This document shows positions 1-5,598 of a stretch of 11,241 nt of DNA, in pieces. The position numbers were made by a program, and so were the translations under genes. The notes under the pieces were generated by a model that made no database searches, was not told where the DNA came from, and was given only the letters and a program-made list of their open reading frames with translations. The stretch comes from Clostridia bacterium (GTDB lineage Bacteria; Bacillota; Clostridia; Christensenellales; Borkfalkiaceae): positions 1-11,241 of the forward strand of contig JAIDIR010000041.1 in the NCBI GenBank assembly GCA_029052615.1, written 5' to 3'. Within the stretch, counting starts at the first letter, position 1. The number at the start of each line of letters is the position of its first letter.

Positions 1-30
1 ACGCGCCATTTTCGGCGTTAAATATTTTTT

Positions 31-59
31 GCATAACTTTTTAAGTATTATTCATAATA
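31..59 (+). promoter_or_regulatory. sigma-G-like forespore promoter of sleB-ypeB
   Basis: GCATA at 31-35 and CATAATA at 53-59 are separated by 17 bases. They fit the Bacillus sigma-G consensus (GHATR, 17-18 bases, CATNMTA) at every defined position. Transcription would start near 66, leaving a leader of about 45 bases before the sleB start at 111. In Bacillus the sleB-ypeB operon is expressed in the forespore under sigma-G, so site and gene agree. The assignment is by motif only. Confidence 0.7.
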
Positions 60-110
60 ATTGCAACGATATAAACACATAGGCTCCGCATAACGGGGCA
101 AGGAGGAAAA

Positions 111-854
111 ATGAAAAAAGCACTTATTACGGGCATAGCTGCCTTTGCTCTGGCTACAGCGGCCGGGGTTGGCGCCGTACTCGGAACCACAGGACAGGCT
201 GCGCAGGAAAGCGCCTCCTTCCCCTGTGTTCAGACTGCGGTTTTAAGGCAGGGCTCAAAGGGCGGCGAGGTCAAGGAAGTACAGCGCCGCTTAAAGCAAT
301 GGGGCTATTACGACGGCTCTGTTGACGGTATCTACGGAGCTAAGACCGTTGAAGCGGTGAAGAGATTTCAGCGCAAAAACGGACTGACTGCCGACGGCAT
401 CGCGGGTAAATCCACCTATGAAGCACTCGGTATGAACGACAGCGCAAAGGCGTTGGAAGGCAACAAGGGCAACAGCAACAGCGGCAGCTCCTCTTCCTAC
501 ACCAATTCGGATTTGTATCTTCTTGCGAAGTGCATCTACGCCGAGGCGCGCGGAGAAAGCTACACCGGTCAGGTTGCGGTCGGCGCGGTCATATTGAACA
601 GAGTTGCGTCATCCGCATTCCCCAACTCGATTGCGGGCGTAATCTATCAAAGACACGCATTCACCGCCGTTTCCGACGGTCAGATTAACTTAGAACCCGA
701 CAAGACGGCTATGAACGCCGCGAGCGACGCCATGAACGGCTGGGACCCCACTTACGGTTGTATCTACTACTACAACCCCGCGGTTGCAACCAGCTCTTGG
801 ATATTCGGCAGAAAGACTGTTACCACCATCGGTAAGCACGTCTTTGCAATTTAA
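111..854 (+). CDS. sleB: Spore cortex-lytic enzyme SleB
   Basis: SleB is a lytic transglycosylase that degrades spore-cortex peptidoglycan containing muramic-delta-lactam during germination. It is made in the forespore and exported across the inner spore membrane. The 247-residue product has a signal peptide (about residues 1-30, KK then an Ala/Gly-rich core), a PG_binding_1 domain (about 45-107, with LKQWGYYDG and FQRKNGLTADGIAGKST), a Ser/Asn/Gly linker (about 112-131) and a C-terminal Hydrolase_2 domain (about 134-247). The catalytic glutamate is expected in the YAEARGE motif at residue 145, followed by GQVAVGAVILNRV. Length and domain order are normal for the family. AGGAGG at 101-106 fixes the start. 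The stop codon overlaps the Shine-Dalgarno sequence of ypeB, so the two genes are one transcription unit and probably translationally coupled. Identification is very secure. Confidence 0.96.
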   Translation: MKKALITGIAAFALATAAGVGAVLGTTGQAAQESASFPCVQTAVLRQGSKGGEVKEVQRRLKQWGYYDGSVDGIYGAKTVEAVKRFQRKNGLTADGIAGKSTYEALGMNDSAKALEGNKGNSNSGSSSSYTNSDLYLLAKCIYAEARGESYTGQVAVGAVILNRVASSAFPNSIAGVIYQRHAFTAVSDGQINLEPDKTAMNAASDAMNGWDPTYGCIYYYNPAVATSSWIFGRKTVTTIGKHVFAI

Positions 855-865
855 GGAGGTAAAAA

Positions 866-2797
866 ATGGCTGAGAAAAAGAAGAACCTTTCCAGCGGCGC
901 TGAAAAAGCCGAAAAGCTGACCCGCAAGGGAAACGCTTCCGCAAAGACGGAAAAGAATACTCAGGAAAAGCACAAGAAAACGGTTAAAAACAGCGTAGAA
1001 CAGGATAAAACCGTCAAGAAAGACAATAAAAAGAGCGCTAAAGCCGTTAAGTCGCAAAAGCACGTCAAGGGTGAAAAAGTCCGCAAGGCAAAGAAAAAGC
1101 GCGTTATGAGCGAAAAGAGAGCGCAGAAATTGAAGCAGCGCGAGGAAAAGCGCATTGCAAGAGCCAAGCTTGTGGCAGAAAAGAAGCAGGCTCGCCTTGA
1201 AAGAAAGCTTGCGCATAAGGAAAAGAGGCTCGAGCGCATTGCCGCCTTAAAGGAAAAGCGTGCAGAAAGAAGAGAAAAGCGCAAAGAGCGCAAAGATATG
1301 ATTAAGAATGAGAGCAAGCAGGCACGCCGCAAGAGAATCGAAAGCGAAAGAAAGGCAAAGCTTGCCGAAAAGAAGGCTAAGCGCCAGGCTTACCTTGCCG
1401 AGAAGAAGGCTAAGAGAGAGCACGCGCTTAAGGTCCGCGCCGAAAAGCGTGCGGAGCGCAACGAAAAGAGACACGCTCCCGGTTTCGGCGGCTGGCTTGC
1501 AGCCGTAATTTCGCTGGGCGTAACCACCCTCGCCCTCGGCACGGTGGTAACCTTCGGCTGGCTGACCATGGACAACATGCAGGCGGATATGGCTTCGGGC
1601 TACACCGAGTCCCTCTACGAGCTGAATTCGGTAATCGACAACCTTGACGCCGACCTGTCCAGAGCGAAGGCTTCCTCCTCCGCAAGCGACAGAGTGCGCG
1701 TGCTTTCCGATATCGCTATCGAAAGCGAAACGGCGGAAACCATTCTTGAAAGATTCCCCCTCGATATGCAGATGACCGAACAGATGTCGTCATTCATCAA
1801 CAAGATGGGCGACAGCGCAAAGCAGATGCTTTACACCGTTGCAAACGGCGGCGAGCTGACCGCTTCCCAGAAGAAATCTCTGCAGTATATGTACGAAACC
1901 AACGCCAAGATTAAGGAGGAGCTGAACACTCTCGTATCCACCTGCGACGGCAAAGACCTTATGCAGGCTATGCGCGGCAAGTCCAGCGCCATCGGCGACG
2001 GCTTCTCGGTAATTCAGAACAACACGTTCGAAACCCCCAAGGGCATTCAGGACGGACCCTTCTCCGACAGCATCAAAAAGACCAATCCCAAGGCTTTGAA
2101 AGGTCAGAAGGAAATAACGGCGCAGACCGCCGAAAAGCTTGCAAAGGAATACTTTAAGGACTATAAGGTATCCGAAGTTAAGTGCACGGGCGAGGCAACC
2201 GGCGAAGCGTTAACCCTTTACAACGTAAGCCTGACCACCCCCGACGGCGAAATGTTTGTCCAGCTTTCCAAGCTCGGCGGAAAAGTAGTTGCTTTTGACA
2301 GCTATAAGGATTGCAGCGACAAGAATTTCTCGGTTGACAGATGTATCGCCATTGCGGAGGACTTCCTCTCTTCCCTTAAGCTTACCGGCTTAAAGGCAGT
2401 CTGGACCAGCGAAAACGGCACGACGTGTAACCTCAATTTTGCACCCGTACAGGGCGGCACTATCCTCTATCCCGACCTCATTAAGGTCAAGGTTTGCGAG
2501 GAGCGCGGCATCGTAACCGGTATGGAAGGTTTGAGCTACGTTCTCAACCACGGCGAAAGAAGCCTTGCAAAGCCCTCCATCAGCGAGGCGCAGGCTAAGG
2601 CGAGCGTGAACGGCAATATGGAGATTAAGTCTTCGCGCACCGCGCTCATTCCTTTCGACGGTGAAGAAGTACTTTGCTACGAGTTCGTCGGCACGCTTGA
2701 CAACAACGAATACTACGTTTACGTCGACGCGGCAACCGGTGAAGAAATCGAAGTTCTTACCATTATCGGCACTGCTCAGGGCAGAGCGTTAATGTAA
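866..2797 (+). CDS. ypeB: Germination protein YpeB with a long basic N-terminal extension
   Basis: YpeB is the partner of SleB: in Bacillus each stabilises the other in the dormant spore, and YpeB is anchored in the inner spore membrane. Here one membrane helix (about residues 208-234) is followed by the YpeB region (about 240-400) and PepSY-type repeats (about 415-640, including YYVYVDAATGEEIEV near the end). The product has 643 residues against roughly 450 usually. The excess is residues 1-205, which I count as about 79 Lys/Arg and 30 Glu/Asp. Residues 1-80 look disordered; 80-205 look like a continuous charged helix, with LAEKKAKR at 166-173 and again at 177-184 (period 11). With the usual N-in topology this tail would lie in the forespore cytoplasm. 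AAGGAGGT at 853-860 sets the start, and the reading frame is unbroken into the conserved part, so the tail belongs to the protein. Confidence 0.93.
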   Translation: MAEKKKNLSSGAEKAEKLTRKGNASAKTEKNTQEKHKKTVKNSVEQDKTVKKDNKKSAKAVKSQKHVKGEKVRKAKKKRVMSEKRAQKLKQREEKRIARAKLVAEKKQARLERKLAHKEKRLERIAALKEKRAERREKRKERKDMIKNESKQARRKRIESERKAKLAEKKAKRQAYLAEKKAKREHALKVRAEKRAERNEKRHAPGFGGWLAAVISLGVTTLALGTVVTFGWLTMDNMQADMASGYTESLYELNSVIDNLDADLSRAKASSSASDRVRVLSDIAIESETAETILERFPLDMQMTEQMSSFINKMGDSAKQMLYTVANGGELTASQKKSLQYMYETNAKIKEELNTLVSTCDGKDLMQAMRGKSSAIGDGFSVIQNNTFETPKGIQDGPFSDSIKKTNPKALKGQKEITAQTAEKLAKEYFKDYKVSEVKCTGEATGEALTLYNVSLTTPDGEMFVQLSKLGGKVVAFDSYKDCSDKNFSVDRCIAIAEDFLSSLKLTGLKAVWTSENGTTCNLNFAPVQGGTILYPDLIKVKVCEERGIVTGMEGLSYVLNHGERSLAKPSISEAQAKASVNGNMEIKSSRTALIPFDGEEVLCYEFVGTLDNNEYYVYVDAATGEEIEVLTIIGTAQGRALM

Positions 2798-2803
2798 GTC
2801 TTT

Positions 2804-2968
2804 CGTAAATTTCTCGCTTGGCGACAGCGACAAATTTGACGATTTGGGAGGCTCTGCCTCCCTTTTCGCATTATAAGGGCACTCATATTATTAGAAATGC
2901 GAAAATTCCCTCCGCTGAGGCGCAGTTATGCGCAAATTGGGTCGCGCTGCGCAAAAGCGTGGTTTTGC
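2804..2968. repeat. Chain of hairpins downstream of ypeB
   Basis: Successive inverted repeats nearly fill this stretch. They are AAATTTCTCGCT (2807-2818) with AGCGACAAATTT (2826-2837, one mismatch), GGGAGGC/GCCTCCC (2846-2852/2856-2862), TTTTCGCAT/ATGCGAAAA (2863-2871/2897-2905), GCGCA/TGCGC (2920-2924/2929-2933) and GCAAAA/TTTTGC (2951-2956/2963-2968). The pattern resembles a REP- or MITE-type intergenic element, but copy number cannot be judged from one window. No protein-coding potential is convincing here. Confidence 0.6.
2846..2866 (+). terminator. Probable terminator of the sleB-ypeB operon
   Basis: A perfect 7-bp GC-rich stem (GGGAGGC, loop TCT, GCCTCCC) is followed directly by TTTT. 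It lies 49 bases after the ypeB stop on the coding strand. The U tract is short, and the hairpin belongs to a longer palindromic stretch, so termination may be partial. Confidence 0.5.
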
Positions 2969-2990
2969 TTGCTAAGTATATAATTTTAAG

Positions 2991-3019
2991 AAAACGCCCC
3001 GCGGAATTTCCGCAGGGCG
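2991..3019 (-). terminator. Rho-independent terminator of the XRE gene at 3031-3252
   Basis: On the minus strand an 11-bp GC-rich stem (positions 3019-3009 pairing with 3005-2995, loop of three) is followed by TTTT (2994-2991). The one non-Watson-Crick position (3000/3014) is C/A on the plus strand but a G-U wobble in minus-strand RNA. That supports use on the minus strand, 11 bases past the stop codon. Confidence 0.8.
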
Positions 3020-3030
3020 CAATTGTTTTA

Positions 3031-3252
3031 TTATTTTTCAAATTCGTCTACGCAAAGTATTTCGTTTGCATCAAGGTCTAACACCGCGCATAGTTTAGCG
3101 AACGTATCCAACGCGGGCATTTTGTTTTTGTATAAATATTGACTTATTGCTTGGTGGCTTACTCCTATTTTAGCCGCCAATTCATAGTATTTCATTCCAC
3201 TCTGCTTAATTGCTTCAAGCAAACGAACCCTTATCTTTTCAATTGTAATCAT
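3031..3252 (-). CDS. Small XRE/Cro-type helix-turn-helix regulator
   Basis: The 73-residue protein is almost entirely one Cro/CI-type HTH_3 domain. KYYELAAKIGVSHQAISQYL (residues 21-40) gives the two HTH helices, and MPALDTFAKLCAVLDLDANEIL supplies the C-terminal helices of the fold. No sensor or peptidase domain is attached, so it is probably a dimeric repressor like phage or ICE Cro proteins. The minus-strand leader has AAGGAA about nine bases before the ATG. It diverges from the DUF6809-like gene at 3361 across 108 bases holding palindromes, suggesting autoregulation and control of that gene. The pair sits between a spore operon and parAB and is visibly AT-richer than both, which suggests acquisition. 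Its target is not known from sequence alone. Confidence 0.85.
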   Translation of the reverse strand: MITIEKIRVRLLEAIKQSGMKYYELAAKIGVSHQAISQYLYKNKMPALDTFAKLCAVLDLDANEILCVDEFEK

Positions 3253-3288
3253 AATGACAGTTTCCTTAACGTATTTGTAACTAAATTA

Positions 3289-3341
3289 TGCAACCAATGA
3301 TAGCATTTTGCTTGACTTGCAAGCAATGGTTGCAATATAAT
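3289..3341 (+). promoter_or_regulatory. Divergent promoter region with operator palindromes
   Basis: TTGACT (3312-3317) and TATAAT (3336-3341), 18 bases apart, form a good sigma-A promoter for the gene at 3361. The -35 box is covered by TTGCTTG-N5-CAAGCAA (3308-3314/3320-3326). A second inverted pair, TGCAACCA (3289-3296) and TGGTTGCA (3327-3334), places one half in the spacer and the other toward the XRE gene. These are likely binding sites of the 73-residue HTH protein. Confidence 0.65.
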
Positions 3342-3360
3342 AAACAAAAGGAGCAAGAAA

Positions 3361-3627
3361 ATGGTATCAATAATTAAGGAATTGTTTTTCGGAGAACGAG
3401 GACAACACGAAAATATAATTACCGGCAAACGCTATAAAAAATTGTGTGAAGAACTTTTTGAAGTGTGTAAGGAGTTAAGCAAAGACTTTAACGAGAAACA
3501 GAAAGAGCTTTTTGAAATGATATGCAATATGCAAGCCGAAATCGAGGGTGAAGCAGTATTTCAGAATTATAGGGAGGGCTTTAAAATCGGGCTTTTGCTG
3601 GCGCTTGAATGCCTCGATACCCCATAA
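3361..3627 (+). CDS. DUF6809-like small protein
   Basis: The 88-residue, mostly helical protein starts MVSIIKELFFGE and has a middle rich in Glu, Lys and Leu (about residues 24-62, amphipathic helix or short coiled coil). It ends with FKIGLLLALECLD. The layout (short N-terminal segment, long EEL/KEL-type helix, then YREGFKIG and a hydrophobic end) matches my memory of the DUF6809 family, small proteins common in Clostridia and their mobile elements with no known function. It has no signal peptide or true membrane segment. AAGGAGC at 3348-3354 precedes the ATG, with a strong promoter and operators upstream. It is likely the regulated target of the divergent XRE protein. The family call is from recognition only. 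Confidence 0.7.
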   Translation: MVSIIKELFFGERGQHENIITGKRYKKLCEELFEVCKELSKDFNEKQKELFEMICNMQAEIEGEAVFQNYREGFKIGLLLALECLDTP

Positions 3628-3742
3628 AAAAGCTTTGCGCCCCCTACTTTTTATTGACAATCGACTTATGCACCGTTGTTGATAGAATTGTGCAATTCTT
3701 TTTGCGTTACCTCCACCTTCCGTGTACGCAAAGGGCAAAATT

Positions 3743-3765
3743 AAAGCCGCCAAACGGCGGCTTTT
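3743..3765 (-). terminator. Bidirectional terminator between the DUF6809-like gene and parB
   Basis: AAAGCCGCC (3743-3751), loop AAAC, GGCGGCTTT (3756-3764) forms a 9-bp stem. T-rich sequence follows in both directions (TTTT on plus; TTTAATTTT on minus). It lies 32 bases past the parB stop and also closes the plus-strand unit from 3361. The 115 bases between 3628 and 3742 contain only a short AT-rich palindrome (GAATTG/CAATTC at 3685-3698) and a 7-bp inverted repeat (3701-3707/3726-3732). Confidence 0.8.
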
Positions 3766-3796
3766 GTTGATAAGTTTTTTAGTTTGCGACGACACG

Positions 3797-4726
3797 TCAC
3801 TGCTTATCAATGATGTCCAGAATTTCGGAAATGCGGTCCAGATCGTCGCGAGAATAGTAATCAATGTAAATTCTGCCCTTCTGGTCGCTGCCGATAAGAC
3901 TGACCTTGGTGCGGAACGCAAACCTCATTCTTTCAACCAGATTTTTCAGCTCAATCGAAGCAAGGGCACGCTTTTTCTTCTTCTTTTCTTCCAGAAGCTC
4001 GGGCGACATATTGTATGCGCGCACCTTCTTTTCAAGCTCGCGCACGGACATTCCGCTCTTCAGCGCGTCGGTCGCAAAGGTTATCTGGTCCTCGGAAGCA
4101 AGGGGCACCAGCGTTCTTGCGTGACCTGCCGAAAGCTTGCCCTCCGCCACCATCTGCATGACGTCGGGAGTCAACGATAAAAGCCTCAACGTGTTTGCAA
4201 TTGCCGGGCGTGACTTGCCTATTCTTTCCGCAAGCTCGTCCTGAGTCAGCTTGTAGTCGACCATCAGCTGCTTCATTGCCGCCGCCGCTTCAATGGGGTT
4301 CAGGTCCTCACGCTGCAGGTTTTCGATAAGGGAAATTTCCTTAATCTCCCTCTCGGAATAATTCCTTATAATAACGGGTATCGTGGGGAGCCCTGCAAGC
4401 TTGGTCGCGCGGTATCTTCGCTCGCCCGCGATAATCATATATCTGCCGTTGTGGTCGTCGTTGACGACGATGGGCATAATTACGCCGTGCTTTTTAATCG
4501 AGTCGGCAAGCTCTCTCAACGCCTGCTCGTCAAAATTCTTACGGGGCTGGTTGGGATTGGGATAGATTTTGGAAAGCGGCATTTCCTCCGCGTTCTTCCT
4601 CTCCTCCTCGGTATATGTAAACACTTCGCGTCTGCCGCCGTCGTACGCCTGCGTAAACGCGTCGCCCGTGTCCGATAATAAATCTTCAAAGGACTTTCCC
4701 AGTCCTCTCTCCTCTCTCTTTGCCAT
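3797..4726 (-). CDS. parB: Chromosome partitioning protein ParB (Spo0J)
   Basis: ParB is the CTP-dependent clamp that loads at parS and spreads along origin-proximal DNA, recruiting SMC/condensin and stimulating ParA. The 309-residue protein has every hallmark. The N-terminal GLGKSFEDLL (8-17) corresponds to the ParA-contacting tail. IYPNPNQPRKNFDEQALREL (54-73) opens the ParB/Srx fold. GERRYRA (101-107) and ENLQREDLNP (135-144) are CTP-binding/arm motifs. LTQDELAERIGKSRPAIANT (160-179) is the parS-reading helix-turn-helix. A Lys-rich linker (248-253) leads to a C-terminal dimerisation region ending ISEILDIIDKQ. Length is slightly above the usual 280-290. AAGGAGAG precedes the ATG, 20 bases after the parA stop, so the two genes are co-transcribed. 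Three matching parS sites in the window confirm the assignment. Confidence 0.97.
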   Translation of the reverse strand: MAKREERGLGKSFEDLLSDTGDAFTQAYDGGRREVFTYTEEERKNAEEMPLSKIYPNPNQPRKNFDEQALRELADSIKKHGVIMPIVVNDDHNGRYMIIAGERRYRATKLAGLPTIPVIIRNYSEREIKEISLIENLQREDLNPIEAAAAMKQLMVDYKLTQDELAERIGKSRPAIANTLRLLSLTPDVMQMVAEGKLSAGHARTLVPLASEDQITFATDALKSGMSVRELEKKVRAYNMSPELLEEKKKKKRALASIELKNLVERMRFAFRTKVSLIGSDQKGRIYIDYYSRDDLDRISEILDIIDKQ

Positions 4727-4746
4727 GATTTCTCTCCTTGGTTGGT

Positions 4747-5511
4747 TTATCTCTGTTTAGATAAAAATTCTTCCGTCAACGCCCTGTAAGCCCTTGCGCC
4801 TACGCATTTTGGGTCGTATAACAGTATGGGTTTGCCGTGGCTGGGTGCCTCGGAAAGCCTTACGTTGCGCGGTATAATAATTTCGAAAAGCTTGTTTTTA
4901 AAGAATTTTTTGATTTCCGCCGCAATCTGTCTGGAAATAAGCGCCCTGCCGTCGTACATTGTTATTACCACGCCTTCAATAAACAGGCTGGGGTTAAGGT
5001 GTTGCTTGACAAGGGCAATCGTGTTCATCAGCTGGCTGACGCCCTCCATCGCGAAATACTCCGATTGCAGGGGGATTATGACCGAATCCGAAGCGACCCA
5101 GGCGTTTATGGTCAGAAGCCCGAGCGACGGCGGACAGTCAATAAATATGTAATCGTAATTGTCTTTAACTTCCTTTAGAGCGTTCTTTAAAATCTGCTCC
5201 CTGTCACGCTTGTACACCAGGTCGACCTCCGCCCCCGTCAAATCGACGTTTGCGGGCAGAATGTCCAAAAGCGGCACAGTCGTCGGTAAAATGTTTTGCG
5301 AAACCTTTTCGTCCTCAATAAGCACGCCGTACACCGATTTTTTCAATGCGCTCTTGGAAAAACCTAAGCCCGTAGTGGCGTTGCCCTGGCTGTCGAGGTC
5401 GATAAGCAGAACCTTTTTGCCGTAGTCGGCGCAGTACGCCGCCATGTTTGTTACGGTCGTGGTCTTACCCACGCCGCCCTTCTTGTTTGTAAACGAAATG
5501 ACCTTTCCCAT
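4747..5511 (-). CDS. parA: Chromosome partitioning ATPase ParA (Soj)
   Basis: ParA is a deviant-Walker ATPase that dimerises with ATP on nucleoid DNA and, with ParB-parS, drives origin segregation. In Bacillus Soj also regulates DnaA. In the 254 residues the deviant Walker A is KKGGVGKTTT (10-19), with signature lysines at 11 and 16. The Walker A' region is IDLDSQGNAT (37-46), and the Walker B-like strand is YIFIDCPPSLG (121-131). Further family motifs are IIPLQSEYFAMEGVSQL and, near the end, IPRNVRLSEAPSHGKPI. Length is typical of chromosomal Soj; there is no N-terminal HTH as in plasmid type Ia ParA. The Shine-Dalgarno sequence is weak (AGAGAG). A parS site lies 24 bases upstream of the start, so ParB loading could affect expression. 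It is followed at 20 bases by parB. Confidence 0.97.
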   Translation of the reverse strand: MGKVISFTNKKGGVGKTTTVTNMAAYCADYGKKVLLIDLDSQGNATTGLGFSKSALKKSVYGVLIEDEKVSQNILPTTVPLLDILPANVDLTGAEVDLVYKRDREQILKNALKEVKDNYDYIFIDCPPSLGLLTINAWVASDSVIIPLQSEYFAMEGVSQLMNTIALVKQHLNPSLFIEGVVITMYDGRALISRQIAAEIKKFFKNKLFEIIIPRNVRLSEAPSHGKPILLYDPKCVGARAYRALTEEFLSKQR

Positions 5512-5534
5512 AATTCTCTCTGCCTTATCCGTAA

Positions 5535-5550
5535 TGTTTCCCGTGAAACT
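5535..5550. promoter_or_regulatory. parS site upstream of parA
   Basis: TGTTTCCCGTGAAACT matches the Bacillus parS consensus TGTTTCACGTGAAACA at 14 of 16 positions. It sits in the ftsH-parA gap, where ParB could bind its own operon leader. Confidence 0.82.
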
Positions 5551-5558
5551 TTTATTTC

Positions 5559-5590
5559 GTCCGTCCGCCCCGAACCCGGAGCGGACGGAC
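5559..5590 (-). other. Intercistronic hairpin between ftsH and parA
   Basis: GTCCGTCCGC (5559-5568) and GCGGACGGAC (5581-5590) form a perfect 10-bp GC-rich stem with a 12-base loop, nine bases past the ftsH stop. Neither strand has a U tract after it, so it is not a classical terminator. It could protect the ftsH 3' end, set the ftsH:parAB ratio by processing or partial termination, or be a protein-binding palindrome. Confidence 0.6.
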
Positions 5591-5598
5591 TGTAGTTA

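Noticed and set aside
4..17. Terminator of an upstream gene from CGCC/GGCG followed by T-rich sequence
   Set aside because: The stem has only four pairs, the T run starts too far away, and the upstream gene lies outside the window.
851..1685. Several long overlapping open frames antisense or out of frame to the 5' third of ypeB
   Set aside because: The Lys/Arg/Glu-rich coding sequence is nearly free of stop codons in other frames. The antisense products are Leu/Phe/Ser-rich low-complexity translations without ribosome binding sites.
2818..3081. Plus-strand open frame of 87 codons after ypeB
   Set aside because: It reads through the hairpin chain and into the antisense of the XRE gene and its terminator. 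It has no Shine-Dalgarno sequence and matches no family I recognise.
3685..3703. GAATTG-TG-CAATTC followed by TTTTT as terminator of the DUF6809-like gene
   Set aside because: The loop would be two bases and the stem is AT-rich. The GC-rich hairpin at 3743-3765 is a far better terminator.
3666..3773. DnaA-box-like 9-mers TTATGCACC and reverse TTATCAACA near the parB terminator
   Set aside because: There are only two one-mismatch sites about 100 bases apart, without an AT-rich element or parS, as expected by chance.
3475..4180. Open frames in the DUF6809/parB region on both strands
   Set aside because: They are out-of-frame readings of parB and the neighbouring gene. They cross the bidirectional terminator and lack initiation signals.
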